In this document: positions 1 to 5,613 of the stretch, one piece after another
How positions within the stretch are numbered: the stretch's first letter is position 1
Layout of the letters: each line of letters starts with the position of its first letter
Notes under the pieces: generated by a model
Seen by the model: only the letters and a program-made list of their open reading frames with translations
What the model was told of the DNA's origin: nothing
Database searches by the model: none
DNA from: Lachnospiraceae bacterium
Lineage (GTDB): Bacteria; Bacillota; Clostridia; Lachnospirales; Lachnospiraceae
NCBI GenBank assembly: GCA_900764225.1
Contig: CAAFNG010000017.1
Location: forward strand, 1 to 10,134
DNA: 10,134 nt
Direction: 5' to 3'
Translations under genes and position numbers: made by a program

Positions 1-6
1 ACTTAT

Positions 7-73
<67 letters not shown>

Positions 74-79
<6 letters not shown>

Positions 80-127
80 TGTTTTAATGCAAGGGCTGTT
101 TAGAAAAAGCTTGGGCATGTTTTAATG
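74..127 (+). repeat. 16-bp direct repeat at the tRNA-Phe 3' end
   Basis: TGGGCATGTTTTAATG occurs exactly at 74-89 and again at 112-127, a period of 38 bp. After one mismatch both copies continue with AA. The left copy includes the last six bases of tRNA-Phe (T74-A79) plus its trailer; the right copy is a tRNA tail without a tRNA body. It could be a scar of deletion or unequal recombination in a former tandem tRNA array. An att-like duplication is less likely because no integrase gene is present. Confidence 0.8.
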
Positions 128-156
128 TAAAGTATACTTTATTAAAAACTAAATAT

Positions 157-229
157 GGGGTATTAGCTCAGTCGGTAGAGCACTTGACTTTTAATCAAGT
201 TGTCCGGGGTTCGAATCCCCGATGCCTCA
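157..229 (+). tRNA. tRNA-Lys (anticodon TTT)
   Basis: The 73-nt cloverleaf has acceptor strands GGGGTAT (157-163) and ATGCCTC (222-228), pairing with two G-U wobbles, and discriminator A229. The anticodon stem CTTGA (183-187) pairs with TCAAG (195-199). The loop CTTTTAA holds anticodon TTT at 190-192, decoding AAA/AAG. The T-arm CGGGGTTCGAATCCCCG is canonical. No CCA is encoded. A terminator follows four bases later, so this is the last gene of the tRNA operon. Confidence 0.97.
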
Positions 230-232
230 CTG

Positions 233-265
233 AAAAAGCATTGTCGTTTGACAGTGCTTTTTTTT
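233..265 (+). terminator. Rho-independent terminator of the tRNA operon
   Basis: GCATTGTC (238-245) pairs with GACAGTGC (250-257), eight pairs including one G-U, around a GTTT loop. A-tract 233-237 precedes the stem and eight Ts (258-265) follow it. It closes the tRNA transcript and insulates the methyltransferase genes. Confidence 0.9.
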
Positions 266-359
266 CGTTCGGAAAATACATATGCGGAGATCCATGTCAG
301 AAAAAGGCTATCCTACATAATGTATGAAAATGAGTACAAAAACTCCACGGTATAGAGGA

Positions 360-388
360 TGTAGATTATAAAATATATCTGCTACAAT
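360..388 (+). promoter_or_regulatory. Candidate sigma-A promoter for the methyltransferase operon
   Basis: The -10 candidate TACAAT (383-388) lies 17 bp after TGTAGA (360-365). The -10 matches consensus at 5 of 6 positions, the -35 only at 3 of 6. Transcription would start near 395, leaving about 80 nt of leader that begins with the hairpin at 402-442. No B12-riboswitch signature is visible in the leader. Confidence 0.4.
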
Positions 389-401
389 AAAGACAGTTAG
401 G

Positions 402-442
402 AAATATACAAAATGTTTTGGGGGATTCATGATTGTATATTT
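402..442 (+). promoter_or_regulatory. 10-bp AT-rich inverted repeat in the methyltransferase leader
   Basis: AAATATACAA (402-411) is a perfect inverted repeat of TTGTATATTT (433-442), with a 21-nt loop. It sits just after the predicted transcription start and 17 bases before the AGGAGG ribosome binding site. It may be a dyad operator or an RNA hairpin. It has no U-tract, so it is not a simple terminator. Confidence 0.45.
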
Positions 443-475
443 TGTCGGAAGAATACTTCAGGAGGTGTAGCAGAA

Positions 476-1291
476 ATGATTATTATTGGTGAGAAGATTA
501 ACGGATCCATTCCTTCTGTGGCAGAAGCTATTGCAAAAAGGGATGCGGAATTTATTAAAGACAGAGCAAGAAAACAGGCAGAGGCGAATGCAACATTTAT
601 TGATTGTTGTGCATCTGTTCCGGAGGAACAGGAAGTTGAAACATTGAAATGGATGATCGATTGTATCCAGGAGGTAACAGACCTTCCAATTTCTGTAGAC
701 AGTCCAAGTGCAGATGTTTTGGCACAGGCTTACAAATTCTGTAAACGTCCGGGACTTTTTAACTCAGTATCCGGTGAGGGAGATAAGATCGATAAGATTT
801 TCCCGATCATGGCACAGGAGGAGAACAAAGACTGGCAGGTTATCGCATTGTTAAGCGATGACAGTGGAATTCCGAAGAATGCAGCTGACAGACTTCGTGT
901 ATTCGATAAGATCATGGCGAAGGCGAAAGAATACGGAATTTCTCCATCCAGAATTCACATTGATCCGTTGGTAGAGATGCTCTGTACATCTGAGAATGGA
1001 ATTGAAACAAATATTGAAGTTATTTCAACTGTTCGTGAAAAATATCCGTCTATTCATATTACAGCAGCGATCAGTAATATTTCTTTCAATCTGCCGGTAC
1101 GTAAGCTGATCAATCTTGGATTTATGGTACTGGCTATGAATGCAGGCCTGGACAGTGGAATCCTTGACCCGACAAACCGAGATATGCTTGGTCTTATCTA
1201 TGCAACAGAGGCACTTCTTGGAGAGGATGACTATTGCATGGAATACATCGGAGCATACAGAGACGGACTGATCGGTCCTGTGAAAAAATAA
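476..1291 (+). CDS. Methyltetrahydrofolate:corrinoid methyltransferase (pterin-binding family)
   Basis: This 271-aa soluble protein belongs to the pterin-binding methyltransferase family (AcsE, MtgA and MtqA types), which moves a methyl group between tetrahydrofolate and a protein-bound corrinoid. The N-terminus MIIIGEKINGS is typical of the TIM barrel's first strand. Likely pterin-contacting residues are visible: D75 in SVDS, N96 in FNSVSGE, D163 in HIDPL and N201 in SNISFNLP, close to the positions known in AcsE. Length is normal (AcsE is about 262 aa). I start at ATG 476 because AGGAGG (460-465) lies 10 bases upstream; the open frame extends to 413, but those 21 extra residues are unlike the family. 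The corrinoid-protein gene follows after 47 bp, and the two are clearly one operon. Transfer direction (to or from folate) cannot be told from sequence. It is not MetH, which is far longer, nor DHPS, whose context differs. Confidence 0.9.
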   Translation: MIIIGEKINGSIPSVAEAIAKRDAEFIKDRARKQAEANATFIDCCASVPEEQEVETLKWMIDCIQEVTDLPISVDSPSADVLAQAYKFCKRPGLFNSVSGEGDKIDKIFPIMAQEENKDWQVIALLSDDSGIPKNAADRLRVFDKIMAKAKEYGISPSRIHIDPLVEMLCTSENGIETNIEVISTVREKYPSIHITAAISNISFNLPVRKLINLGFMVLAMNAGLDSGILDPTNRDMLGLIYATEALLGEDDYCMEYIGAYRDGLIGPVKK

Positions 1292-1338
1292 CGAAAAAAA
1301 CTAAATGAGTGCAGAAGCAATTATGGGAGGTAAAAGTT

Positions 1339-1971
1339 ATGAGTAAAATGGATGATGTTTTTGATCTGGTAGTAAGAGGAAAAGCGAAATTGATCGGTGG
1401 AGCAGTGCAGGAAGCACTTGATGAAGGAAATGCAGCACCGGATATTCTTGACAATATGATTAAAGCAATGGGTATTGTAGGTGAGAAATTTAAAAATAAC
1501 GAGATCTTCGTACCGGAGATGCTTGTAGCAGCAAGAGCAATGAAAAAAGGTGTTGATGTTCTGAAACCACATCTTGCAGGCGGAAGCGCAGGAGTAGCAG
1601 GAAAAATGATCATTGGAACCGTAGCAGGTGACCTTCATGATATTGGTAAAAACCTTGTTGCCATGATGATCGAGAGTGCTGGATTTGAAGTGATCGACCT
1701 TGGTGTAGATGTTCCGGTAGAGAAATTTATTGAAGCAGTACGTGAGAACCCGGATGTTAAGGTTGTAGGTGTTTCTGCACTTCTGACAACAACAATGCCA
1801 GCTATGAAAGAAACTGTTGAAGCTCTGAACAAAGAAGATTTCCGTAAGGATATTAAGATTATGGTTGGTGGTGCTCCTATTACTCAGGAGTTTGCAGATG
1901 AGATCGGTGCAGATGCTTACACAGCAGATGCAGCTACAGCAGCTCAGGTTGCCAAAGAGCTGGCAGCATAA
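1339..1971 (+). CDS. Corrinoid (B12-binding) methyl-carrier protein, MtgC/MttC type
   Basis: This 210-aa protein is the methyl carrier whose cobalt shuttles between Co(I) and methyl-Co(III). Residues 1-85 form the helical cap domain, with the family motif around FVPEMLVAARAMKKG (57-71). Residues 88-210 are the Rossmann B12 domain. GDLHDIGKN (97-105) is the DxHxxG motif; H100 is the lower axial cobalt ligand. SALLTTT (146-152) and GGAPIT (177-182) contact the nucleotide tail. Size and order match stand-alone corrinoid proteins of methylamine, betaine and O-demethylase systems. ATG 1339 has GGGAGG (1325-1330) eight bases upstream; an in-frame TTG at 1309 would add ten residues without a binding site. 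The preceding gene is its folate-side methyltransferase. No substrate-side methyltransferase lies next to it, so the name should stay at family level. Confidence 0.93.
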   Translation: MSKMDDVFDLVVRGKAKLIGGAVQEALDEGNAAPDILDNMIKAMGIVGEKFKNNEIFVPEMLVAARAMKKGVDVLKPHLAGGSAGVAGKMIIGTVAGDLHDIGKNLVAMMIESAGFEVIDLGVDVPVEKFIEAVRENPDVKVVGVSALLTTTMPAMKETVEALNKEDFRKDIKIMVGGAPITQEFADEIGADAYTADAATAAQVAKELAA

Positions 1972-1987
1972 TCTGGTTTGATTATGA

Positions 1988-2149
1988 GCAGGAAGCCATT
2001 ATCCCATCATTTAAAAATCGTAAGATTTAACTGAAACAAGTAAGCTTCCTGCAAGGTTGCGAAGAAATAATAGGCAGTGGAAGAGAACTTGCTTGGAATA
2101 TGTCATATGGTGAAGCGTGTTACTCGAAAAATTGTATTATAAAAGTTCT
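1988..2149 (+). other. Structured 3' region after the corrinoid gene
   Basis: Several stems can be drawn between the corrinoid-protein stop and the terminator at 2214. GCAGGAAGC (1988-1996) pairs perfectly with GCTTCCTGC (2044-2052), nine pairs, and encloses a hairpin AAATC/GATTT (2015-2019, 2024-2028) with a GTAA tetraloop. AGAACTT (2084-2090) pairs with AAGTTCT (2143-2149). None has a U-tract. It does not show the consensus boxes of cobalamin, SAM or THF riboswitches that I know. It may be an mRNA-stabilising 3' UTR or an unknown RNA, or the stems may be chance. Confidence 0.3.
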
Positions 2150-2204
2150 TGCAGGCGGAGAGTTTGTTTTAATGGCAGTTCCTGTGAAGAATAAAGACGA
2201 ATAG
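2100..2204 (+). other. Possible small ORF or gene remnant between corrinoid gene and terminator
   Basis: One frame is open for 57 codons from 2031 to the TAG at 2202-2204, just before the terminator. It has a single plausible ATG (2100), giving 34 residues that begin MSYGEACYSKN and end AVPVKNKDE. No convincing ribosome binding site precedes that ATG. The composition, with several Cys and a hydrophobic stretch near GGEFVLM, looks protein-like, and its end abuts the terminator as a real gene would. I do not recognise it. It could be a tiny gene, the C-terminal relic of a lost gene, or chance. Confidence 0.2.
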
Positions 2205-2213
2205 ATATAGTTG

Positions 2214-2254
2214 TCCGCAGAAACTATTAAATATTATAGTTTCTGCGGATTTTT
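2214..2254 (+). terminator. Strong Rho-independent terminator
   Basis: TCCGCAGAAACTAT (2214-2227) pairs perfectly, 14 bp, with 2236-2249 around an eight-base loop; five Ts follow (2250-2254). It should end the methyltransferase/corrinoid-protein transcript and separate it from the activator genes. Confidence 0.92.
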
Positions 2255-2642
2255 ATTATAATGAATTGTTCCTTATAATTTTAAGAACACAAGAGAATTT
2301 ATCTGTATCAAGATAGAAATAAGATTTGTCAGATACATTACGGAAGTTATTCAGTATAGAGATATGTAGCGAATGCGGATTGTGAATAACAGTTAAAATT
2401 GATTTTGAATAATCAGAGGAGATTTAGTGTGTATGGAAAATATTCCGTGATAACTTAGCATGAGTTTTTCGACTATAATGATGAAACTATAGACTTTACT
2501 TGAAGAAGAGAAACAGGTAAACTGAGAATAGTGATAATATAGAAAATTTTTTGCAAAAAGAAAAATATCGTCTGATAAAAAGAACATTGGGTGGGTACGA
2601 TTTGTCAGATGGATGTAAATAAATATGAGAAGGAGTAACGAT
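2255..2642. other. AT-rich intergenic region upstream of the corrinoid activator
   Basis: No convincing gene is visible here: all frames are broken within short distances and no binding-site-plus-start pair stands out. It should carry the promoter for the activator gene. TATAAT-like -10 boxes occur at 2274-2279, 2474-2479 and, as GATAAT, at 2533-2538, but none has a good -35 at 16-18 bp, so I do not choose among them. The notable element is the 12-bp direct repeat described separately. Confidence 0.5.
2323..2610 (+). repeat. 12-bp direct repeat GATTTGTCAGAT, two copies
   Basis: GATTTGTCAGAT occurs exactly at 2323-2334 and 2599-2610, 276 bp apart, the second copy 32 bases before the TTG start of the activator. 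The bases that follow are also similar (ACATTA and GGATGTA). A weaker relative, TTTGTCGGA, lies at 441-449 in the leader of the methyltransferase gene. The copies could be binding sites for a shared regulator. The segment between them has no inverted ends, so a transposon footprint is not supported. Confidence 0.6.
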
Positions 2643-4409
2643 TTGAATACATACAGGGTGTTTTTTACAAAGGAAAAAAAAGAAGTCACAGTGCAGGAGG
2701 GTACAACTGTACTGGAGGCTGAGAGAATGGCAGGGTTATCCCCGGATGCACCGTGCGGAGGTGCCGGAAAATGTGGAAAATGTACAGCCAGGATCAATGG
2801 CGTTGTGGAAAAAGCCTGCCAGATCAAAGTAACCTCAGATCTTGAGGTAGAAACGATTGAAAAAGAATCGGAACACAGGATTCTTGTAAAAGGAACCGAA
2901 AGAGCTGTAGCTTTTCGGCCGGAGCTGGAAATTCTGGATATTGAGATCCGGCCCTGTACAGTGGGGGAAAACAGCTCAGACTGGACAAGACTTTGCGAGG
3001 CCATAAACCGGAACCTCCAGGAAAAAGGAAGCAAAGCTGACAGAGTATTTCAGCCGAAGCTTGAAGTACTTCCGGTGGTCAGCCGCCTGATGAAAGAGAA
3101 GGGCGGAAAAGCAAGAGCGATCATCAGTGAAGATCAGATCCTTGAACTGAAAGAACAGGATGACAAGCCGGTTTTGATGGCTGCTTTTGATATTGGAACA
3201 ACAACAGTGGCAGGCTATCTTCTGGATGGAAAAACAGGTGAACAGCTGGCAACAGCCAGTGCGTTAAATACACAGACAGAATATGGTGCAGATGTTATCA
3301 TGAGAGCCAATTATTCACTGGAGCATGGCGCAGATGAGCTTTCCATATGTATCCGTGTACTTTTGAAAAAACTGATCCGCAAGCTTTGCACAGAAGCTTC
3401 GAAAGAACCAGAAGATATTTACCAGGTCAGTGTTGTAGGAAATACCTGCATGCATCATCTTTTTCTGGGAATCGTACCGGATTCACTGGTTCATGCTCCG
3501 TATAATCCGGCGATCAGTCAGGGACTTACATTTCCGGCAGAAAAATTCCGCCTGGGAATTCATCCGGGTGGACAGCTGATTGCACTGCCGGTTATTGCCG
3601 GATTTGTGGGAGCCGATACTGTGGCCTGTCTTCTTGCAGTGAATCTTGAGGATGAGAAAAAAATGACTCTGATGATCGATATCGGAACAAATGGCGAGAT
3701 CGTCCTTGGAAATGCAAAACGCCGTATTGCGTGTTCCACTGCAGCGGGACCTGCTTTTGAGGGCGCTAAGATTGCCTGCGGAATGCGTGGCGCAGAAGGT
3801 GCGATCGAGCATGCATATCTTGAAAATGGCAAGCTTGTATGCAAGGTGATCGGTGATGGAAAACCAACGGGAATCTGCGGATCCGGACTGATCGATATTA
3901 TTGCAGGACTTCTGGATGCAGGAGTGATCGACGAGAGCGGAAGACTTCTGGAAGGACCTCGTGTGGTACAGATCGACGAAAATACGAAGCTGGCATATCT
4001 TCTGGCATCACCGGCGGAATCCGGAAACGGAAAACCGGTTTATCTGAGTCAGAAGGATATCCGGGAGGTGCAGCTGGCCAAAGGTGCTATCGCAGCGGGA
4101 ATTGCGCTTCTGGCAGAGCAGATGGGAATTACGCTGGAAGAAATAGAGCAGGTTTATATAGCAGGTGCTTTTGGCAACTATATGGATCCGGCGGGAGCCT
4201 GCAGGATCGGTATGCTTCCGGGAATCCTGAAGGACAGGATCATTCCGGTAGGAAATGCAGCCGGAGAAGGGGCGAAGCTTGCACTTTTGAATAAAGAAGA
4301 GCTTGCACGTGCGGAGAGGCTTGCACGTCATACGGAATTTTTGGAGCTTGCAGCATTGTCAGAGTTCCAGGATCAGTTTGTGGATGAGCTGGAATTTCCG
4401 GAGATGTAG
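2643..4409 (+). CDS. RACo-like corrinoid reductive activator (2Fe-2S + ASKHA ATPase)
   Basis: The 588-aa protein belongs to the RACo/RamA-like activator family (DUF4445 type), which uses ATP and a low-potential electron donor to reduce inactive Co(II) corrinoid back to Co(I). Counting from the TTG start, residues 1-80 are a plant-type ferredoxin domain with cluster ligands C38, C44, C47 and C59 (spacing C-x5-C-x2-C-x11-C). After a linker, the ASKHA ATPase core shows FDIGTTT (182-188), MIDIGTNGE (344-352), AGPAFEG near 370, GICGSG (410-415) and YIAGAFGNYMDP (505-516). Length is at the short end of the family. I prefer TTG 2643: AAGGAG (2630-2635) is seven bases upstream, whereas ATG 2625 would sit on top of that site with no site of its own. 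It likely forms an operon with the DUF2284 gene 47 bp downstream, separate from its presumed client because a terminator intervenes. Confidence 0.92.
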   Translation: MNTYRVFFTKEKKEVTVQEGTTVLEAERMAGLSPDAPCGGAGKCGKCTARINGVVEKACQIKVTSDLEVETIEKESEHRILVKGTERAVAFRPELEILDIEIRPCTVGENSSDWTRLCEAINRNLQEKGSKADRVFQPKLEVLPVVSRLMKEKGGKARAIISEDQILELKEQDDKPVLMAAFDIGTTTVAGYLLDGKTGEQLATASALNTQTEYGADVIMRANYSLEHGADELSICIRVLLKKLIRKLCTEASKEPEDIYQVSVVGNTCMHHLFLGIVPDSLVHAPYNPAISQGLTFPAEKFRLGIHPGGQLIALPVIAGFVGADTVACLLAVNLEDEKKMTLMIDIGTNGEIVLGNAKRRIACSTAAGPAFEGAKIACGMRGAEGAIEHAYLENGKLVCKVIGDGKPTGICGSGLIDIIAGLLDAGVIDESGRLLEGPRVVQIDENTKLAYLLASPAESGNGKPVYLSQKDIREVQLAKGAIAAGIALLAEQMGITLEEIEQVYIAGAFGNYMDPAGACRIGMLPGILKDRIIPVGNAAGEGAKLALLNKEELARAERLARHTEFLELAALSEFQDQFVDELEFPEM

Positions 4410-4456
4410 ATAAACATAGAAATATTTCAGAGGTAGATAAAGTGGAGGGAACAGAT

Positions 4457-4993
4457 ATGGAGCTGAAAGAACTACAGCAAATAGGAAAAGAAATCGGTTT
4501 TTTTAAGATAGAGGCGTTGGACACAGCGAAGATCAGGTTACTTCCGGAGGTGCGTCAGATGTGCAGTACAGATAAATGCCACATGTACGGCAGAAACTGG
4601 AGCTGTCCGCCTGCCTGTGGTACTCTGGAAGAATGCGGAGCTGATATCGCAGGATACACCCGGGGAATCATTGTGCAGACAAAAGGAGAGCTGGAGGATG
4701 AATTTGACGGGGAAGGTATGATGGAGACAGAGGCACTTCATAAAGAGCATTTTGTGGAGATGCATGACAGGCTGAAAAAAGAATTTCCAAAACTTCTTTC
4801 TCTTGGGGCAGGATGCTGTACCAGATGTGCCAAATGCAGCTATCCGGATGCGCCATGCCGTTTCCCTGAGAAACGATTTTCTTCGATGGAAGCTTATGGA
4901 ATGCTGGTTACACAGGTCTGTCAGGACAACGGGATCGAATATTATTACGGACCCGGAACCATTACATACACCAGCTGCTTTTTCCTGAAATGA
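4457..4993 (+). CDS. DUF2284 Cys-rich predicted metal-binding protein
   Basis: The 178-aa protein matches the DUF2284 family, predicted to bind metal or an Fe-S cluster; its reaction is unknown. Twelve cysteines are seen in two main groups: C36, C41, C50, C54 and C60 (around NWSCPPACG) and C120, C121, C124, C127 and C134 (GCCTRCAKC then DAPCRFP), plus C155 and C174. The second group resembles a ferredoxin-like ligand set. No signal peptide or membrane helix is present. ATG 4457 follows GGAGGGA (4444-4450) by six bases; GTG 4442 is in frame but overlaps that site. Family members, as I recall, often sit near corrinoid methyltransferase and activator genes. A role in electron delivery or corrinoid maturation is inferred from position only. 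Confidence 0.85.
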   Translation: MELKELQQIGKEIGFFKIEALDTAKIRLLPEVRQMCSTDKCHMYGRNWSCPPACGTLEECGADIAGYTRGIIVQTKGELEDEFDGEGMMETEALHKEHFVEMHDRLKKEFPKLLSLGAGCCTRCAKCSYPDAPCRFPEKRFSSMEAYGMLVTQVCQDNGIEYYYGPGTITYTSCFFLK

Positions 4994-5109
4994 TTTTTCG
5001 GAAAGCATAAAATAAATATCCAGTTCTATTTCTGCGAACGGTCCACATAGGATTTTGGTAGCTATAGCTGAAACCTGTTGGAGCTGTTTTGCAGAAAGGC
5101 GGTATTTTT

Positions 5110-5613
5110 ATGGCATATGGATATCTGATAAACGCGCAGGGAAATCAGAACGCAGAGACACGGGCGGGGAAAAAATCTGGCGGCTGTTTGCGGGGATATA
5201 CAGAGATACTGCGGATATTTCATGCGGCAGCAGTGTTTCTGGGGATCTTTATGGAAAAAATGTTCCACGTACAGGCTGACGCAAGGAATGCAATGGGATA
5301 CTGCGGAAAATATGCGTGGGCAAGACTGAGATACCGGACTGGCTGTATGAGAAAACAGGAAGGTACTGTGTCCAGCTGTAAAATGTATGGATATGATGAA
5401 AGAGAAGAAAGTGTCCCGGAAAATGAAAAACCGCCAGGTAGTCCAGTGCGTCCAGGGATTAAAACCGGAGCTAGACTGAACCGGGGAAAAGCGCAGCAAC
5501 GAAAAGTCATTGGAATGCACAAGGCAGGGAATAAATATCGGGACAGGCGTCTGCTTAACCGAATTAGGGAATCAAAACAGACAGACCTTGGAAATCTTAC
5601 AAAGATTTCTTAA
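5110..5613 (+). CDS. Hypothetical protein, doubtful
   Basis: This 167-residue open frame resembles no family I know. ATG 5110 has a GAAAGG (5094-5099) ten bases upstream; an in-frame TTG at 5089 with GGAG five bases before it is an alternative. Visible features are one hydrophobic stretch (about 33-48, ILRIFHAAAVFLGIFM), four cysteines (26, 65, 79, 90) and a strongly basic Lys/Arg-rich tail from about 100 onward. Its end overlaps the stop of the minus-strand metallophosphoesterase by 17 bp. Codon use is not clearly foreign, but it has more AGA/AGG and CGG arginine than its neighbours. It may be a small lineage-specific gene, a decayed gene or non-coding sequence in the 600-bp gap. Confidence 0.3.
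   Translation: MAYGYLINAQGNQNAETRAGKKSGGCLRGYTEILRIFHAAAVFLGIFMEKMFHVQADARNAMGYCGKYAWARLRYRTGCMRKQEGTVSSCKMYGYDEREESVPENEKPPGSPVRPGIKTGARLNRGKAQQRKVIGMHKAGNKYRDRRLLNRIRESKQTDLGNLTKIS
5591..5609. other. Hairpin across two convergent stop codons
   Basis: GAAATCTT (5591-5598) pairs perfectly with AAGATTTC (5602-5609) around a three-base loop. The stem contains the stop of the minus-strand gene (5597-5599), and the plus-strand stop (5611-5613) follows immediately. No U-tract follows on either strand, so a terminator role is possible but weak. Confidence 0.4.

Noticed and set aside
266..475. B12, SAM or THF riboswitch upstream of the corrinoid genes
   Set aside because: I looked for the conserved boxes of these riboswitches here and in 1972-2642 and saw none; the leader of about 80 nt is also too short for a cobalamin riboswitch.
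413..475. Upstream start at 413 for the methyltransferase
   Set aside because: The extra 21 residues do not fit the family, and the AGGAGG site at 460-465 serves ATG 476.
2323..2610. Footprint of a lost transposable element between the 12-bp repeats
   Set aside because: The enclosed ends are not inverted repeats and no transposase remnant is readable.
2393..3034. 213-codon minus-strand frame over the activator start
   Set aside because: It lies mostly opposite the conserved ferredoxin domain, shows no known motif and has no good start context.
4978..5010. Terminator after the DUF2284 gene
   Set aside because: GCTTTTTCC and GGAAAGC can pair only with a two-base bulge, and no T-run follows.
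5062..5522. Minus-strand frames opposite the hypothetical gene
   Set aside because: Composition is rich in Phe, Ser and Cys as is usual for antisense frames, with no domain and no ribosome binding site noticed.
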